Below, piece after piece: positions 1-11,774 of a DNA stretch of 64,000 nt. The notes beneath the pieces were generated by a model. That model was not told where the DNA came from. It did not search any database and saw only the letters and a program-made list of their open reading frames with translations. Every line of letters begins with the position of its first letter. Positions within the stretch are counted from its first letter, which is position 1. A program made the translations under genes and the position numbers. Location: NCBI GenBank assembly GCA_003339415.1, contig PDHQ01000060.1:1-64000 (forward strand). The letters are read 5' to 3'. This DNA is from Ophiocordyceps camponoti-saundersi (nom. inval.) (lineage: Eukaryota; Ascomycota; Sordariomycetes; Hypocreales; Ophiocordycipitaceae).

Positions 1-926
1 CATACAGACCACATATCCGTACATATGTATGTATGTATGTATGTACGCGCACGCACATTCATAGGCATGTAAGGTAGGTCAGGTAGCAGCTTCGGTCCGC
101 CTTCGCTCCCGCGGACCCGAAGCCCCCCCCCCCCCCCCCCCCCCTTCCCCCCCCTTTCAACACCCTTCCCCCCCTCAAGAAATTTCCAAAAAAAAAAATC
201 TTCTCCTATAATATTCGGCCGTCCTTCTTCCTCCAGCTTTGAGAATCGCGCCTGTTTCCCTTCCTCTTCCTTCAAACACCCCTTTACTCATTCTCACCTC
301 CCCCTTTTCTTTATCGGAAACCTAACCCCCCGCGAGAGGTTCGAGGGAGAAAAAAAGGGCAGGCGAGTGAAGTGGCGAAAAGGGAGAGGGAATCATATAC
401 CCTTTGGGTTCTTTTTTCTTTTTTTCTTTTCTTCAAGGCAGAATTTTTTTTGCCTTTTATCTCGAAACTGCCTTGCTTTGTATTTGGTTCCGTTTTTGAG
501 GTGACTTTCGGTATCTTGATTGGTACTGTTGGTTGGTGAGGTTTGATGGTGAGGGATAGCAAGCTATGAAAAGTAATTCCTTTATTTCCCTTTCTAATTG
601 CAGTGACTGTAGAAGTGAGGCTGAATGGACAGGTAAGATGCAAATTCCACAGTGATGGTGATATTCGCGCGTTGTGGCGTACTGCCCATCGTAAGTGGGT
701 TGAGTATTCTTCTTCTTTACGGGATGGTTCATTTTACCGGACCTCTACCTACATGTATCCTACAGACATTGTATCTATCTAATCAGCCACGGAGGCGTCT
801 AAAGGGCGTGATAGAAGCGTGGTTTCGTCACGGCAGCCAAGCCAGCCAAGCCGATTCTCTCCTCGCAAACCCCCATTTTTGCTCCTCACTTAGCATAGAT
901 AGCAAAAGACAAGACAGAAAAAAAAG
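1..926. other. Left-edge intergenic DNA
   Basis: I see no credible gene here. It holds a (TATG)n microsatellite near 24-44, a TATCCGTA octamer at 14-21, a poly-C run at about 123-144, and pyrimidine-rich stretches like those upstream of other genes in the window. Short open frames here have no recognisable domain. Confidence 0.6.
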
Positions 927-2582
927 CTAGCCTTCGGACGGAGGCTGCGGCGGGAGGACGTTGGCGGTTATCGGGAGGGGGTGGGAGGAAGGCATGTCGG
1001 TGCTTAGCGGGGAGGGGACGATCAAGTTCGTGGACGGGCCTTGGGGGACCGTGTTGCCTGTCATGGAGGGGGCTGTCGAGGGGAAGGTGGCGGCGAGGGA
1101 GGGGGGTTCGATGTCGAGGGGGTTGGGGACGCCCATCGCCGAGGCGGATTCGAGATCGAGGGCGGCGGCGGTGCCGTTGGGAGGCGGTGCCATGGCGGCG
1201 CCGTTGTTGTCGCCGGTGGTGGTGGCGGCGGTGGTGAGGGAAAGCAAACCCGCGCCGAGGTCACCTTCGGGGTGAAGAGCAAAAGTGGCGGCTTCCATCC
1301 TATCGCCGTCGAAGACGACGAGGTTCTGTATGGGCTGCTGCGTCTGGCCAAGGACGTTGATGACGTCCTGGGCGAGCTGGCCTCCGACGATGGCCGCGAC
1401 GGGGGCCATTTCGCTCCCCAGGTTCTGAAGGAAGCTGCGCAGGAAGTCGGGTCTGAGCGTGTCGCTGGGCAAGCTCAGGGCCTTGTGTTTCTGGGTAGCA
1501 ATCTGGGTAAAGAGCCTCAGGTCGTCGCGGTTTCCCGGCAGACGTCCCTTCACCTGGGTGAACTCCCAAAGGGCGCGGAGGCAGGAGAGGGCGGGCGTGA
1601 CGCTCTTGAGACGTCGCCGGGACCTGAGATAGTCGTCCGGCAAGGTAGCTAGGTCGCTGGCGAGGAACCAGGTGGAGTAGAGCTCGCGTTTGGTCACAGA
1701 CTCTATCGTCTTCGCGCCGTCGGTCTTAGTCTTGACGTCCAAGACGGAACGGGTCCGCGTCTCTTGCGTGGGCTGCGTCGCGACGTTTCCTGCTTGTCGC
1801 TCGATGACGTAGTCGTGCTCGATGAGGTCGCTGAAGATGAAGCCGTACATGCCATGTATACCGGCGGCGTAAAAGGCCTTTCCGTTGAGACGAGTCGCCG
1901 TGTTGATGATGTTGAAGGAATCCGGACTCAGGTCGGTGGCGATGACGACATCGAAGCCGGCGAAGTAGCTGGGACCCTTTGCAGCGACGCTATCGGCGTC
2001 GACCTGGATCTTGACGCGCGGGTTGAGCTTGCGCAGGGCGACGCTGGCCGCCTGCGCGCGATTCTGGCCGACGACGTTACCATCGTCAGATAAGAGGAAC
2101 TGAGCGCCGAGGTCGGATTCCGTGACCGTGCTTCCGTCTAGGAGGGTGAGGGAGCCGACGCCTGAAAGGACGAGGTTCTTGGCTATCTCGTTGGCCAGCG
2201 CGCGCATGGTTATCAGGAGGACGCTGGCGTTTTGAATCTTGGCCTGGGCGGCCATGCCCCAGAGACGAATCTGACGATCATACAGGGCGACTTCATCTGG
2301 AAAGAAGGGTTACGACGAGACGTCAGCATAGGGGGAACAGGCAGACAGCGGGGGGAGGAGAGAAGCGGGATAGAAGGGCGCGATTCGCTACCAACCTGCG
2401 GATACGGTGCTTCCGTCTCGAGCCTGCATCTGGTTCCCGTTGGTGGTGGTGGTGGTGGTGGTGGTGGTGGCAGCGACAGGCATCAACAAGTTGACATCCC
2501 CAACAGGCATCTGCATCAACGGCTGCTGCTGATCGTTCATGGCAACTTGCTGACCCTCAAGGCCTTCTTCCAAGACAGACAT
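927..2582 (-). CDS. AOS1: SUMO-activating enzyme E1 subunit AOS1 (ThiF/UBA-like)
   Basis: Two exons, 2582-2396 and 2296-927, joined over a 99 bp intron (donor GTTGGT, acceptor TTTCCAG), give 518 aa. The junction restores the motif DEVALYDRQIRLWG, the hallmark start of the ThiF/adenylation fold in E1 enzymes. It is followed by a Gly-rich nucleotide-binding segment (SGVGSLTLLD) and by the IVGGQLAQDVINVL segment near the end of the fold. This is the non-catalytic half of the SUMO E1; in the family it pairs with UBA2 to adenylate SUMO, mostly in the nucleus. The first ~60 residues include a poly-Thr run encoded by an (ACC)n repeat, and the last ~120 residues are Pro/Ser/Ala-rich. Both tails are extra to the family core and probably disordered. 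NEDD8 E1 subunit ULA1 is less likely, because the protein is short and the Aos1-type start is intact. Confidence 0.88.
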
Positions 2583-4104
2583 GTCAACTCTTTGCGCCGG
2601 GAAGCGACCTCGTCAAGGAGACAAAGTAGCGAGTATTATTTCCCCCAGCTCGGGCTGCGTCTGCAGCCTCATTCACGGTGGGCGCGCGATATCTCGTATT
2701 CCCCTTTTCGCTTACTCGCTCGATGAGAGGCTGGCTGCCAGCTGTCGTCGGTTCGTCGGGCGAGAGCCGCTTCGGAGGTGATTTATTTTTTTCCCCTTCC
2801 CTTTTCGGGGGCGATTTTCGAAGCGCAATCGATTCGCATCGCGAAGAGAGACCCGACCAACAAGGGGGGTTTCGTCGCTGACGTAAGGAGACACAACACG
2901 AGTTATTGACGGCGCGGCTGATGCTGGGGAGCTTCCAAGGTCTCTCTCTACAAGGTCTCGTACAACATACGACTTGCTACTGAAGGCACGATTGGTACGG
3001 CCGCGGGCATGAATTGGCACGCTCCCTCTCTCCTTTTTCCAGATAGATCAATGATCCTTAGGTCAAATTGAGCACGACCATTTTGCTACTTTGAGGCATC
3101 TATCCTTTTCCTTCTGTCTTGTACAACATACAGACCTGCTAATGAAAGCCTGTAGGCACAACATGCCCCTCCCATCCCCCTCCTTAACCCTGGGCCTGGG
3201 CCCCCCCCATGCACCGGATCGGGCTAGCACCCCCACGTCTGGAGACGACGGGGGGACTCGACAGGTACAGTACAGACGGGAGATGCCGCACACGGCCGAG
3301 CTGGTGCGCGCACAAGGCACCTGATAGCACGCAACTAGTACTATGTATATACCACCGGTGGTATGGAGGTGCTACGGAGGACGGATACACTCATATGCAT
3401 CACGCTGTCTCGGGCGTGCAGCTGAGCCGCATCCTCTCAACAGGCCGGTGGACAGCTGAAGACGACCGGCCTGCATGCTGTCCACTGTATGTCATGTGTT
3501 ATTCGTACCTCGGACCGTGCTGCGCAGGTACACGCTCAGGCGCCGAGCTCAAGCGCGAGCTGCGCCACCAGCCCACTGCACAACCCTCCTGACCCCACCT
3601 CGTTCTCGCACTGTAATGGGTCGTGACCGATACCCCGCACCACACAGTGTCTCTGCAGCCCTCACTAAAATCCTCCTTCTAGCCTCTCGCACCTCGCACA
3701 TCCGACCTCAGTCTGCCTCCTCCACGCCAACCAACCTACCTATTCCTATTTTCATCCCAACCAGAGATACGAAAGAAAGCCATCGAGATACTCGTTGCTT
3801 CCCACGACGCGCCACTCGGCCTTCAGGAATCATCAAATCAGAAATCCCGCTCGCAGGGTAGTGTGGCGCTGAGGCGCTGACTTTGCACCCTTGATCGTTG
3901 GCTCCAAATCTTCTACTAAACCCGACATACGTACGGACGGCCGCCCATAGCTCCAAAGCTTGTCGGCTCAACCAGTGTCCCGACCTCTCAGGCCTCGGCC
4001 GATGCCCCCGAACTGCCGTCGGGTCTGACCGTTTTTCTGCCACACCTTCTATCGACCTCATTCCCTCCTCTCCCCCTCTTCCCCGCCCTCTTTCACTCAT
4101 TGCC
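2583..4104. other. Intergenic region between divergent genes
   Basis: Shared upstream region of AOS1 (minus) and the next gene (plus). No gene is supported. It contains a degenerate ~30 bp direct repeat (about 2957-2990 and 3116-3150, sharing GTACAACATAC) and a perfect 14 bp palindrome TACCACCGGTGGTA near 3350. Confidence 0.5.
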
Positions 4105-5861
4105 ATGGCGTCCTCTAGGCCAGGGTCAAACGTCAACTCGAATCGTCAACGCTCCCGCGAGCCGCAGGACGAACACACCTCTTTCTCGGGACCTAGGCTT
4201 CCACCTCTTCGGAACATCCACGTCCCCCGAGACCGAGACTTCGCGCCGCTGATTCCCGCCGCTCCCGATCATCACCCGCCGCCCCGGAGATTCTGGTCGT
4301 CGGCCGCCTCTCGGCGAGCTGAGCGCATCAGATATCTGGAAGAGCGGGCGCCGAGCCTCGACGACCTGAGTCACTCCATGGAACCGTCGTGGCTCGATCC
4401 CTCTCGCCGGAGCGCTCGTCGGGCCGAGCGCCTCAGATATCTGGACGAGAGGGCGCAGAGTCTCGACGATCTGGGTCTCCCAAGGCAGCGGGACTGGCTT
4501 GATGCAATCCGTCCCAGCTCTCGTCTGCGCGCTTCCGACCACCGCCGTCCCAACCCGGAAGAGTCGAATCAAACTGCCGACCAGGCCACCTCACCGTCCC
4601 GGTCCCTGCTAGACGTTTCGAACCACTTGGATCTCATGGCCCCGCTGATCCGGTCCAGCTTCACTTCAACCTTGCGACTTAACGACTGTCCCGACGACAA
4701 CCGAAGAAGCAAGCGCCGGAAGCTCGACGCCGACCGCTTAGCACCCAGTTTCAGGGGCTTTCGGTACGGCAAATTCGGCCAGGTTGAGCCGGGACAGCTG
4801 CGCATGGAGATTGTGAGCTGTGACGGGGGCATGTTCTCCGACCTATACGACCAAGGGTGTTATGCCGCGGAGAATATACTCAAGGACGACAATTTGGTCT
4901 ACTGCACCAAGGGTAATCGGTGTAACATTGTGCTGCGGCACCAGGGAGCAACCGTCTTCACCCTACGAGAACTTGTCATCAAGGCCCCGGGGTCTAATTT
5001 CTCTCATCCGTATGGTTTTCATGCTGGCTCGGGAGGCGGCGCTGACGTTGGTCTAGTGTACGAGAAGGCATGATCTTTGTCTCCATGAAGCAAGACGATC
5101 TGCTGAGTCGGACTGCGCAATACCAAATCCGGGAACCCCTCCGGATTCGGTGTCACGATGTGTATGATCCGACCGAAGACGATCACGATGCGCGTCATAT
5201 CATCTCCATTCGTCATAATGACGACGGCACAACCAGCACAAGGGCTAGAAGAGCAGATGTCGCGCGTGGAAGCGACGACGATGCCGAAAATCGAATGCGT
5301 TGGTTGCCTCACGAATTCACCCGCAACCTTCCCGACTTTCGCGTGACGACTGAGTGCAGCGACGGGGACGACGATCATGTTGATAACGACGATAACGACG
5401 ACGACGACGACGACGAGCACGACGAGCACGAGATGCCCCGCATGTTCGGCCGCCCACCGAACCGGATCGGATCTCTGCCGTTTGAAACCCTCGACTCCGA
5501 CTCTGACGACGCGGACCCCTTTGGCTCCAATGGTTTCTTTCAACGATCCTCTTCTCGGCTACGGCGGCCGCGCCATCGTCATCGTGAGCGGACGAGCCAG
5601 TCGCTCGCAGGGGCATGTGGCAGTCAGGCCAACGTGAGCTACGAGACTCCTGGCGACCTCATGGCGCCTCACGCACGATTCTTCATCGAGAAGAACAAGA
5701 GCAAGTGCACGGTCCGCTTCGACCCGCCCGTCTCGGGCCGCTTTATCCTCCTCAAGATGTGGAGCCCTCAGCACGACCCGTTGAGCAACATCGACATCCA
5801 GTCTGTCATAGCACGCGGCTATGCCGGCCCGCGCTACTTTCCCTCCGTGGCGCTTTCCTGA
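4105..5861 (+). CDS. Conserved fungal protein of unknown function, interrupted by a -1 frameshift
   Basis: The start at 4105 sits in GCCATGG. The frame reads to a TGA at 5071-5073. A second frame continues directly and without overlap from GGC at 5067 to the stop at 5861. Bridged at AAG/GGC, the two parts give about 585 aa and a smooth sequence across the break (EKGMIFVSM). Nothing at the break looks like an intron. The N-terminal third is Arg-rich and contains two copies of a ~35-residue unit (RRAERxRYLxERAxSLDDL), encoded near 4311-4390 and 4407-4500. The middle (starting FRYGKFGQVEPGQLRME) and the C-terminal block (ending GYAGPRYFPSVALS) look like one conserved beta-rich domain, split by an acidic Asp/His-rich linker encoded at about 5360-5430. 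I do not recognise the family with certainty. The break is either a real one-base deletion or a sequencing error. Confidence 0.7.
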
Positions 5862-6516
5862 GGGTGGGGGGGGGGGGAGTTGGTTCCCCCTTTTTCCCCT
5901 CCATCCCACCCCCCCTTTTTTTCCCTCAAGGAGCATTCGGTCACTCACACAGGCCTAGCTTCGCTTCCATTTTGGCTACAGGCTTAAACACAGCACGTCA
6001 GAATCATGAAATCGATACAACGCAGCTTCAACCAGTTGTTTATCTTGAAGAGAAGAAAAGTTTTTGTTGTTCCCAAATGTGTAATGACAGTAGACCAAGT
6101 GAAATTGATAGTATGCTTTGGTTGTAGACATGATCCATTCACAGGCCCTTCATTCTTCACCCGCTCGTGCCTAGCTGGTCATTGATCATCTGCCTCACTT
6201 TTGCTGCTTTTGCTGCTGTCTGCGTGTTTTGCTAAAGCTCACCCTTCACTGCCACATCGCTATCCCATTTCTATCCTGACAAGGCCGTTTTCCAGTATCG
6301 ATGATGGGGTGCAATTTTGAGGGAAGATATGAAATAGGCCCCCGCCAGATAGGGGATCCAGGATCTATGAAGCCTATGACAGGCCCAGAATCCCAAGGCC
6401 ATCGCTAGCGAACTGTAAGATGGAGCTACGAAAACGTGGGCTGAGGAATAAACTTACCCGCTGTACGGAGTACGTACCTTGGACATCTCTGTGGATCGAC
6501 CAAGAGGGACGAGAAG

Positions 6517-6600
6517 GGGCAACATTATCAGAACTGTGTTCTGCACACCACGCTGAGCAGCCCCCCTTAATGACTCAACACAGTCCTGATAATGTTGCCC
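6517..6600. mobile_element. 84 bp MITE-like element with 24 bp TIRs and 9 bp target duplication
   Basis: The arm at 6517-6540 (starting GGGCAACATTATCAG) and the arm at 6577-6600 are inverted repeats matching at 23 of 24 positions, with a 36 bp centre. The element is flanked by the identical 9-mer GACGAGAAG at 6508-6516 and 6601-6609, as expected for a target-site duplication. There is no coding capacity. A 9 bp duplication is typical of Mutator-like elements; family assignment is inference. Confidence 0.8.
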
Positions 6601-7527
6601 GACGAGAAGAAAGCAGGGAAAGTGAAGCGTTACACTGTAACGACTCCTCCTTCAAGGGATATATGATTGATAGCCAAGGCCCCAGGATGGGGTAGAAGGC
6701 TTGGACGACCTTGCCGATTTCTGCGGCTGCCTTCTCATGCAATAGGCTCACAGAGAAGGAGTCAGCCTTGCGCGGCTCACGACCCCTTTGGAGTAGTCGA
6801 GTCGGGTGGGCCATCTGCACGGCAACCGGCCAGAGCTTTAGATGCTCTCTGAAGATGGCCGATCAAGATGAGCTGCTCAATCGATGGTGTGAGCCAGCTA
6901 CGCCGCCAGCTAAAAATTGCTGAGAAGAAGTGTGAGATGGTTGAGTGGAGGAAGGATGAGATGGGGGGGGGGGGAATAAGAGTAGACGGCTGATTGATTC
7001 AACAGAAAAAAAAACTCACCCGCGATGATGACGGCATTTCTAGCCGTGGTGTTTTTGAATTATTGCGGACATGCCGCTTCGGATGTTTGGTGAAGTTGTC
7101 TGTGTGGTGTCGCTCAGGGCGGAGAAAGGAGGACGATTGCCCAGTGTGTTGCTGTCTGGGGGGCAAACGGTCAAACGCCGAGGATTGTGGTGGACGAGAC
7201 TGCTAGGCGCGTGATAGTGACGGTGGTGGTGGTGATGGTGAAACTTGACTGAATTTGTTGGTTTGTCGATGACGAGAGAAGAAAAGATCAGGAGTCTCGA
7301 ATCGTCCGTCAGCCGATGAGTGAGACATGTTGACGATGTGATGGAAAGATGGTGGTGGTGGCAAGATCAACATGGGATGCTTTCCTCGTAGAGACTAAGG
7401 GTAGAGGCTAAGGTGCCCAGGTAATCAGCTCAGAGCTGCTGACAAAGACTGCTTTCCTGACTGGGATAAATGACGCGGCTGATTGGCCAAAGGATCCTTA
7501 AGGATTGGGGGGCGGGGGATTGCCAAT

Positions 7528-7970
7528 GAGTATTCATATTTGCCACGGCACCTATTCCTATTAGACACGACATCACTAAAATAAGCGGTACGTACCTGAT
7601 TAGTAAGATCTTTTTCTTACCCGGTATAAAGTCGTAGGAAATCTAAAGTTACTGGTAATCTATAGGTATCTATCTTTTCTACCTACCTCTGCCCGCCTTT
7701 ATTCTTTTTTACCTGCCTTAGCTTCCTATACCTTCCTAGGCTACCTCTACCTATTTCTGCCGTTTTTACTAGGTAAAAAACGCAAAGCGCGCGCGCGTAG
7801 GTGAGTAAGAAGATAAGTACTTACGGACTACGAGTGACGTTCTATCTTGTACTAGCATTATATCGCGTAGTGGGGCGGCCCGAAAAATGCCTTAGTAATT
7901 AGGTACGTATCCCTAAATCTGGGAATGTCGTGTCTAATAGGAATAGGTGCCGTGGCAAATATGAATACTC
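7528..7970. mobile_element. 443 bp MITE with perfect 46 bp TIRs and 8 bp target duplication
   Basis: 7528-7573 (starting GAGTATTCATATTTGCC) and 7925-7970 are perfect 46 bp inverted repeats. Weaker symmetry continues inward to about 7606 and 7892 (TACGTACCT blocks). The 8-mer TTGCCAAT lies immediately outside both ends (7520-7527 and 7971-7978), a clean target-site duplication. The interior is AT-rich with CTACCT motifs and has no transposase. The 8 bp duplication fits hAT or Mutator-like elements; the long TIR leans to Mutator-like. Confidence 0.85.
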
Positions 7971-9500
7971 TTGCCAATTGGATCTTGTCATCTAGATAGA
8001 CGAGCACGTGACCAGATATCAGACATTTAAAGCTGGCCAATACGGAGGTTCTTGTCATCAGTGGGAAGCCGCTTTCGTCGGATGGGAGGGGAGGGCGGGG
8101 GGGGGGGGGGGGGGGAAGCGGACTTGTCTCATTAATACCTAGAACCATACATATGATGACTGAGAAGGGACATGGGCAGCTATCCGTACTCAACGCGGAT
8201 GAATTTCTATTATTGGATTGATCTGTCGCGGTCGTTCCCTGTTAAACTTAGCTTAGAACTGTAAACTAGAGAGAGGCCGGCCCATGTTCTTTTGTTTCTC
8301 CTTCCATTTTATGACCCAAGTCCTTCTGTTTTTTTTTCCCTGGACAATCCTTCCCCTTTTTCCCGCTGCCGGAGAGCCTTGGCGGCCGCCGAACAATGGC
8401 CGGCGGGTCCCTCGGAAAGAGCTTGGCGTGGGACGAATCATAGCCGGGATGTGCCTGGGACGGGAAACGGGATGCATGCAGTGTCATTCTCTTTTTTCTT
8501 TTCGCTGACGGCTGCTGGTGCCACGATGGCAGTGCCGCGGCGCGGAGTCGGCGCGGGCGGCGTTGGGAAACGGAGAGGTTTCCTCCCCCTCCCCCCCCTT
8601 TTTGTTTATGCCGGCTGCGAGGCCGGTCGTCGATTTGATTCCATTCTTTCCTTTTTTTTTTCTTTCTGTCGGCCTTTTTCTTCGGTCCTCGATCCCCTTT
8701 TTGTGTTCTAGTGCGGTTGTTTCGGTAGCGAGCTTTGCTAGGATGGAGCTAACTAATGCGCTGCTACGTTGAATCGCGCACGCGCATACAATATCGTGGA
8801 GGTGTCGGAGAGTCAGATCGACTGCGGTTGTACGATTAGTGGTTTATGCTGAATAGATCCCCTTCTAGGTAGGTATGTACCTATGTAGGTTGGCATGCAT
8901 TTTCGCCTGTTCGATTTACATACAGAGGTATGTACATACATGGGAGTAAAAATCTAATCGAAGTAGAATAATAGGTAGGTCCGTGAGTGCGTGAGTGCGT
9001 GAGTAGGCAGGTAGGTAGGTAGGTAGGAAGGTATCAGTATCCGTAGATGATTCTTCATGCCCAACGGCGGTTAGGAGATGCGGTGAAACTTGGTCGCAGA
9101 TTAGAGTGCTATTAATACTATAGACTGACTATTAGTAGTGCCCGGAGCCCGCCAGACACAGGTCGACGACGCACGCTGCTGTGACCGAGACCCGGTACGT
9201 ACCGCGTTCGGCGTCACGTCCCGTCGTCATCGCCCCCAGCCACGAGGTACCTGTGTATCAAGATCTGCATGCGCTCCACGCAGCGCCACGATAGCAAAAG
9301 ACTTGGATCCAGCCTGCCGCCTCCGGCCCGTCAGACCAACAATCGATGTACGAATAAGGCTTGCATGTGATTAGCTGCGTCGTTTACTAAGTCGGGTAGG
9401 CACGAATAGTATCCGCACAATAACGCGCAATAGCACCTTACAACTATTGCACCTCCTCCGCCCCCTTCCGCCCTCTTCCTCTTCCTCTCACTCATTCATC

Positions 9501-9531
<31 letters not shown>

Positions 9532-10091
9532 TCTGCAATCTCTCCCCCCTCTCCTGTCTGGTTCAAGCCCACATCCACGTCTTCCCTTTCCCTGCCGGTC
9601 TGAGACATTGACAGGGTAAGGTGGCCCATGGCTGGGGCCTTGGCGCGCTGTCCATCCGCCCTCCCGTGGACACCTTCCGAGCCTCAGCATTCCTTGGCTA
9701 CGTGCCAGAGCCTGGCTGAGAGATAGAACGACTGTCGTCACCTGCCTGGTCGAGACAGCGCACGGCTTACACGCTTCATACCCTTACTCTGAATTTTCAT
9801 CCCTTCCCTGCAAATCTCTCCTCTCCATCTATCCTTCTTCCTCGCCCGTCTTCACTGGACGAAGCTGCCCTGCGACGCTTTAGGTCGAGTCGCGACTGAG
9901 ACTCAGTCTCGCCCTCTTCACATTCTTGCGTCTGAGCCAATTTCGACTCTCCGCCCTCTCTCTCTCTTTCTCTCTCTTTGTCTGCTCTCGTCCGAAATCT
10001 TCGAAACTGCAAATGACATCCGCAAACTCGCCACTCTGACCTGCTCTGTCACCTTGGCGCATAATCGCCACATCTAGCAAGTTTTCACGTC

Positions 10092-11486
10092 ATGGCCTAC
10101 GGCCTACTCCCGGATTTGGGCCAGAGCCATAAGGTACCCCAGCACAGTAACCCAGCCACCTCTGAGCCTGCTGCCTCCCAGTACGGCCCTGACGCTCTAC
10201 CTGCAACCTCACATGATACCCCTATTCCCTCATCCCCGACAGAGCATCACTGGTTCGGCCCCGATCAGCTTTCATCCGTCGGCTCCGACGCCGGCTTGCC
10301 TTTGACGGCATACAGCAGCAGGCAGAGCTGGACAAGTCCGGCTAAGATGGTATTAACTGGCGACAATCACCGGCGGGCACCCCATACGGGAGCCCATCAT
10401 TCGCAGCGCAATCGCCCGTCAAGTTTACGGACTACCAGCTTCGACACGTCTCCGCCCAGAATGCGTCGATCTCCCCCAAACTCCTCGACACCATCCTCGC
10501 CTGGGCTGCCCAGAGACTCAACGCCATCACGCTTCCCTTTCCTCGCTTCGTCCGTGTCGGCCGCCATCAAAGGTCTTACCTCTGGAAATGCTGCTGGACC
10601 GCCAGACGAGGACCTACTTAGCCTCGACATCGAAGTCGCTCTTTTTCCCTCGGGCGCTCCTTCCGATGGCGACTGCTTTTCTCCCGCTGCCTTCAAAAAC
10701 CTGCAAATGAACGCGGCGGGGCTCCTGCGTAGGTTTCAGACCGCCTATCAAAGGCGGGACAAGGCGTTTCAGGAGCTCAGGGCGGAGCGGGACGCCCAGG
10801 ACGAGGAGCAGTCTGAGGCAGAGACGCGGACACGTCACCTCAAAAAGCAGCTCGAGGAAATGGCCCACAAGGCCGACGAGAACGAAGCTATTATTCGGTC
10901 TCTGGTGCAACAACTCAACGAAGAAAAGAAGTCCAGGATAGAGGCGCGACGGACTGGAGACAAGCGGCACGTTCCGTCCATGATGTCGGCCGCGTCCGAG
11001 GACCTGGCCGTCGAAGAGGACCAGCGGCGGAGCGCCAGGAGGAGCAGCGGCCTGACGGCCAAGTCGGACACGAGCTCAGACACGGACGAAGACAGCATCG
11101 AGGTAGCTAGTGTCTTCTCTCGATGTCGCAGTCCCACGTCCACGCTCTGCACCTTGGACGCGACCCCATCAACGGATGCAGCGCCGCCACCTCCTCCGTC
11201 GCATCTCAAGCCCGCCATGCTCGGCCCGCCGCGCACGCCGAAGCAATCGCAACCGCAAATGTCGACTATTCAGAAACTATTCAAGGGCATGTCCAGCGAC
11301 GCGCCCAAGGTGGACGATCAGCGCGGCCCTCAAAGCTGCCGCAACTGCCAAGGCCAGGACGCCAGCGTCGCCTGGGACACGGCTAGCCTGTTACGAATCG
11401 AGAACCGGGGCCTCAAGCAGAGGGTAGGCGAGCTGGAGGAGGCGGTCGAGGAGGCCCTGGACGCAGTGAACGGATTCCGACTGTAA
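10092..11486 (+). CDS. Coiled-coil protein of unknown function
   Basis: A single 464-codon exon with no intron signal needed. The ATG at 10092 is in good context (GTCATGG), after a long pyrimidine-rich leader. Residues 1-~200 are Ser/Pro-rich and probably disordered. Residues ~205-295 form a strong charged coiled coil (from LLRRFQTAYQRRDKAF to LVQQLNEEKK). A Ser/Asp-rich linker follows, then a short C-terminal block with a CRNCQGQ knuckle and a second coiled coil (LLRIENRGLKQRVGELEEAV). The architecture suggests a cytoskeletal or scaffold protein, but I do not recognise the family. It is followed at ~290 bp by the convergent NDUFB3 gene. Confidence 0.75.
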   Translation: MAYGLLPDLGQSHKVPQHSNPATSEPAASQYGPDALPATSHDTPIPSSPTEHHWFGPDQLSSVGSDAGLPLTAYSSRQSWTSPAKMVLTGDNHRRAPHTGAHHSQRNRPSSLRTTSFDTSPPRMRRSPPNSSTPSSPGLPRDSTPSRFPFLASSVSAAIKGLTSGNAAGPPDEDLLSLDIEVALFPSGAPSDGDCFSPAAFKNLQMNAAGLLRRFQTAYQRRDKAFQELRAERDAQDEEQSEAETRTRHLKKQLEEMAHKADENEAIIRSLVQQLNEEKKSRIEARRTGDKRHVPSMMSAASEDLAVEEDQRRSARRSSGLTAKSDTSSDTDEDSIEVASVFSRCRSPTSTLCTLDATPSTDAAPPPPPSHLKPAMLGPPRTPKQSQPQMSTIQKLFKGMSSDAPKVDDQRGPQSCRNCQGQDASVAWDTASLLRIENRGLKQRVGELEEAVEEALDAVNGFRL

Positions 11487-11774
11487 CGATAACGTTAGCC
11501 GCGCAGTGGACATGTATATTTCCTGGGTCGTTGCCAGCAGTCAGGGGATGTGCAGCACGCTGCTGTCCCCGTGGACGGATCACGATGGATATATGGAGAT
11601 TGCGGCAACAAAAGCCATGGCGGCACACTGTTTTGTTTGACTAATTATACCCCAATGCTGAGATTGTATCCGCGTCTAGTTGAAGTTGATGTGCCATCTC
11701 GTGAAGCCGAAAGTTGGTGGTCGCACTGCCATAGAGGCATTTTCCGCTGCGCACGGACCCTCCCCCTAAACCGC

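Larger units (their letters stand above)
5862..10091. other. Gene-poor 4.2 kb interval
   Basis: No convincing gene. It contains two MITE-like insertions (listed separately), a poly-G run at about 8099-8115, GTAG/GAGTGCGT tandem repeats near 8985-9030, a (CT)n run at about 9501-9525, and the pyrimidine-rich leader of the gene at 10092. A CACGTG lies at 8005-8010. Open frames on either strand are short, compositionally biased and without domains. Confidence 0.6.

Noticed and set aside
5060..5075. Programmed -1 ribosomal frameshift in the 4105-5861 gene
   Set aside because: No slippery heptamer and no clear downstream pseudoknot. A one-base deletion or sequence error explains it more simply.
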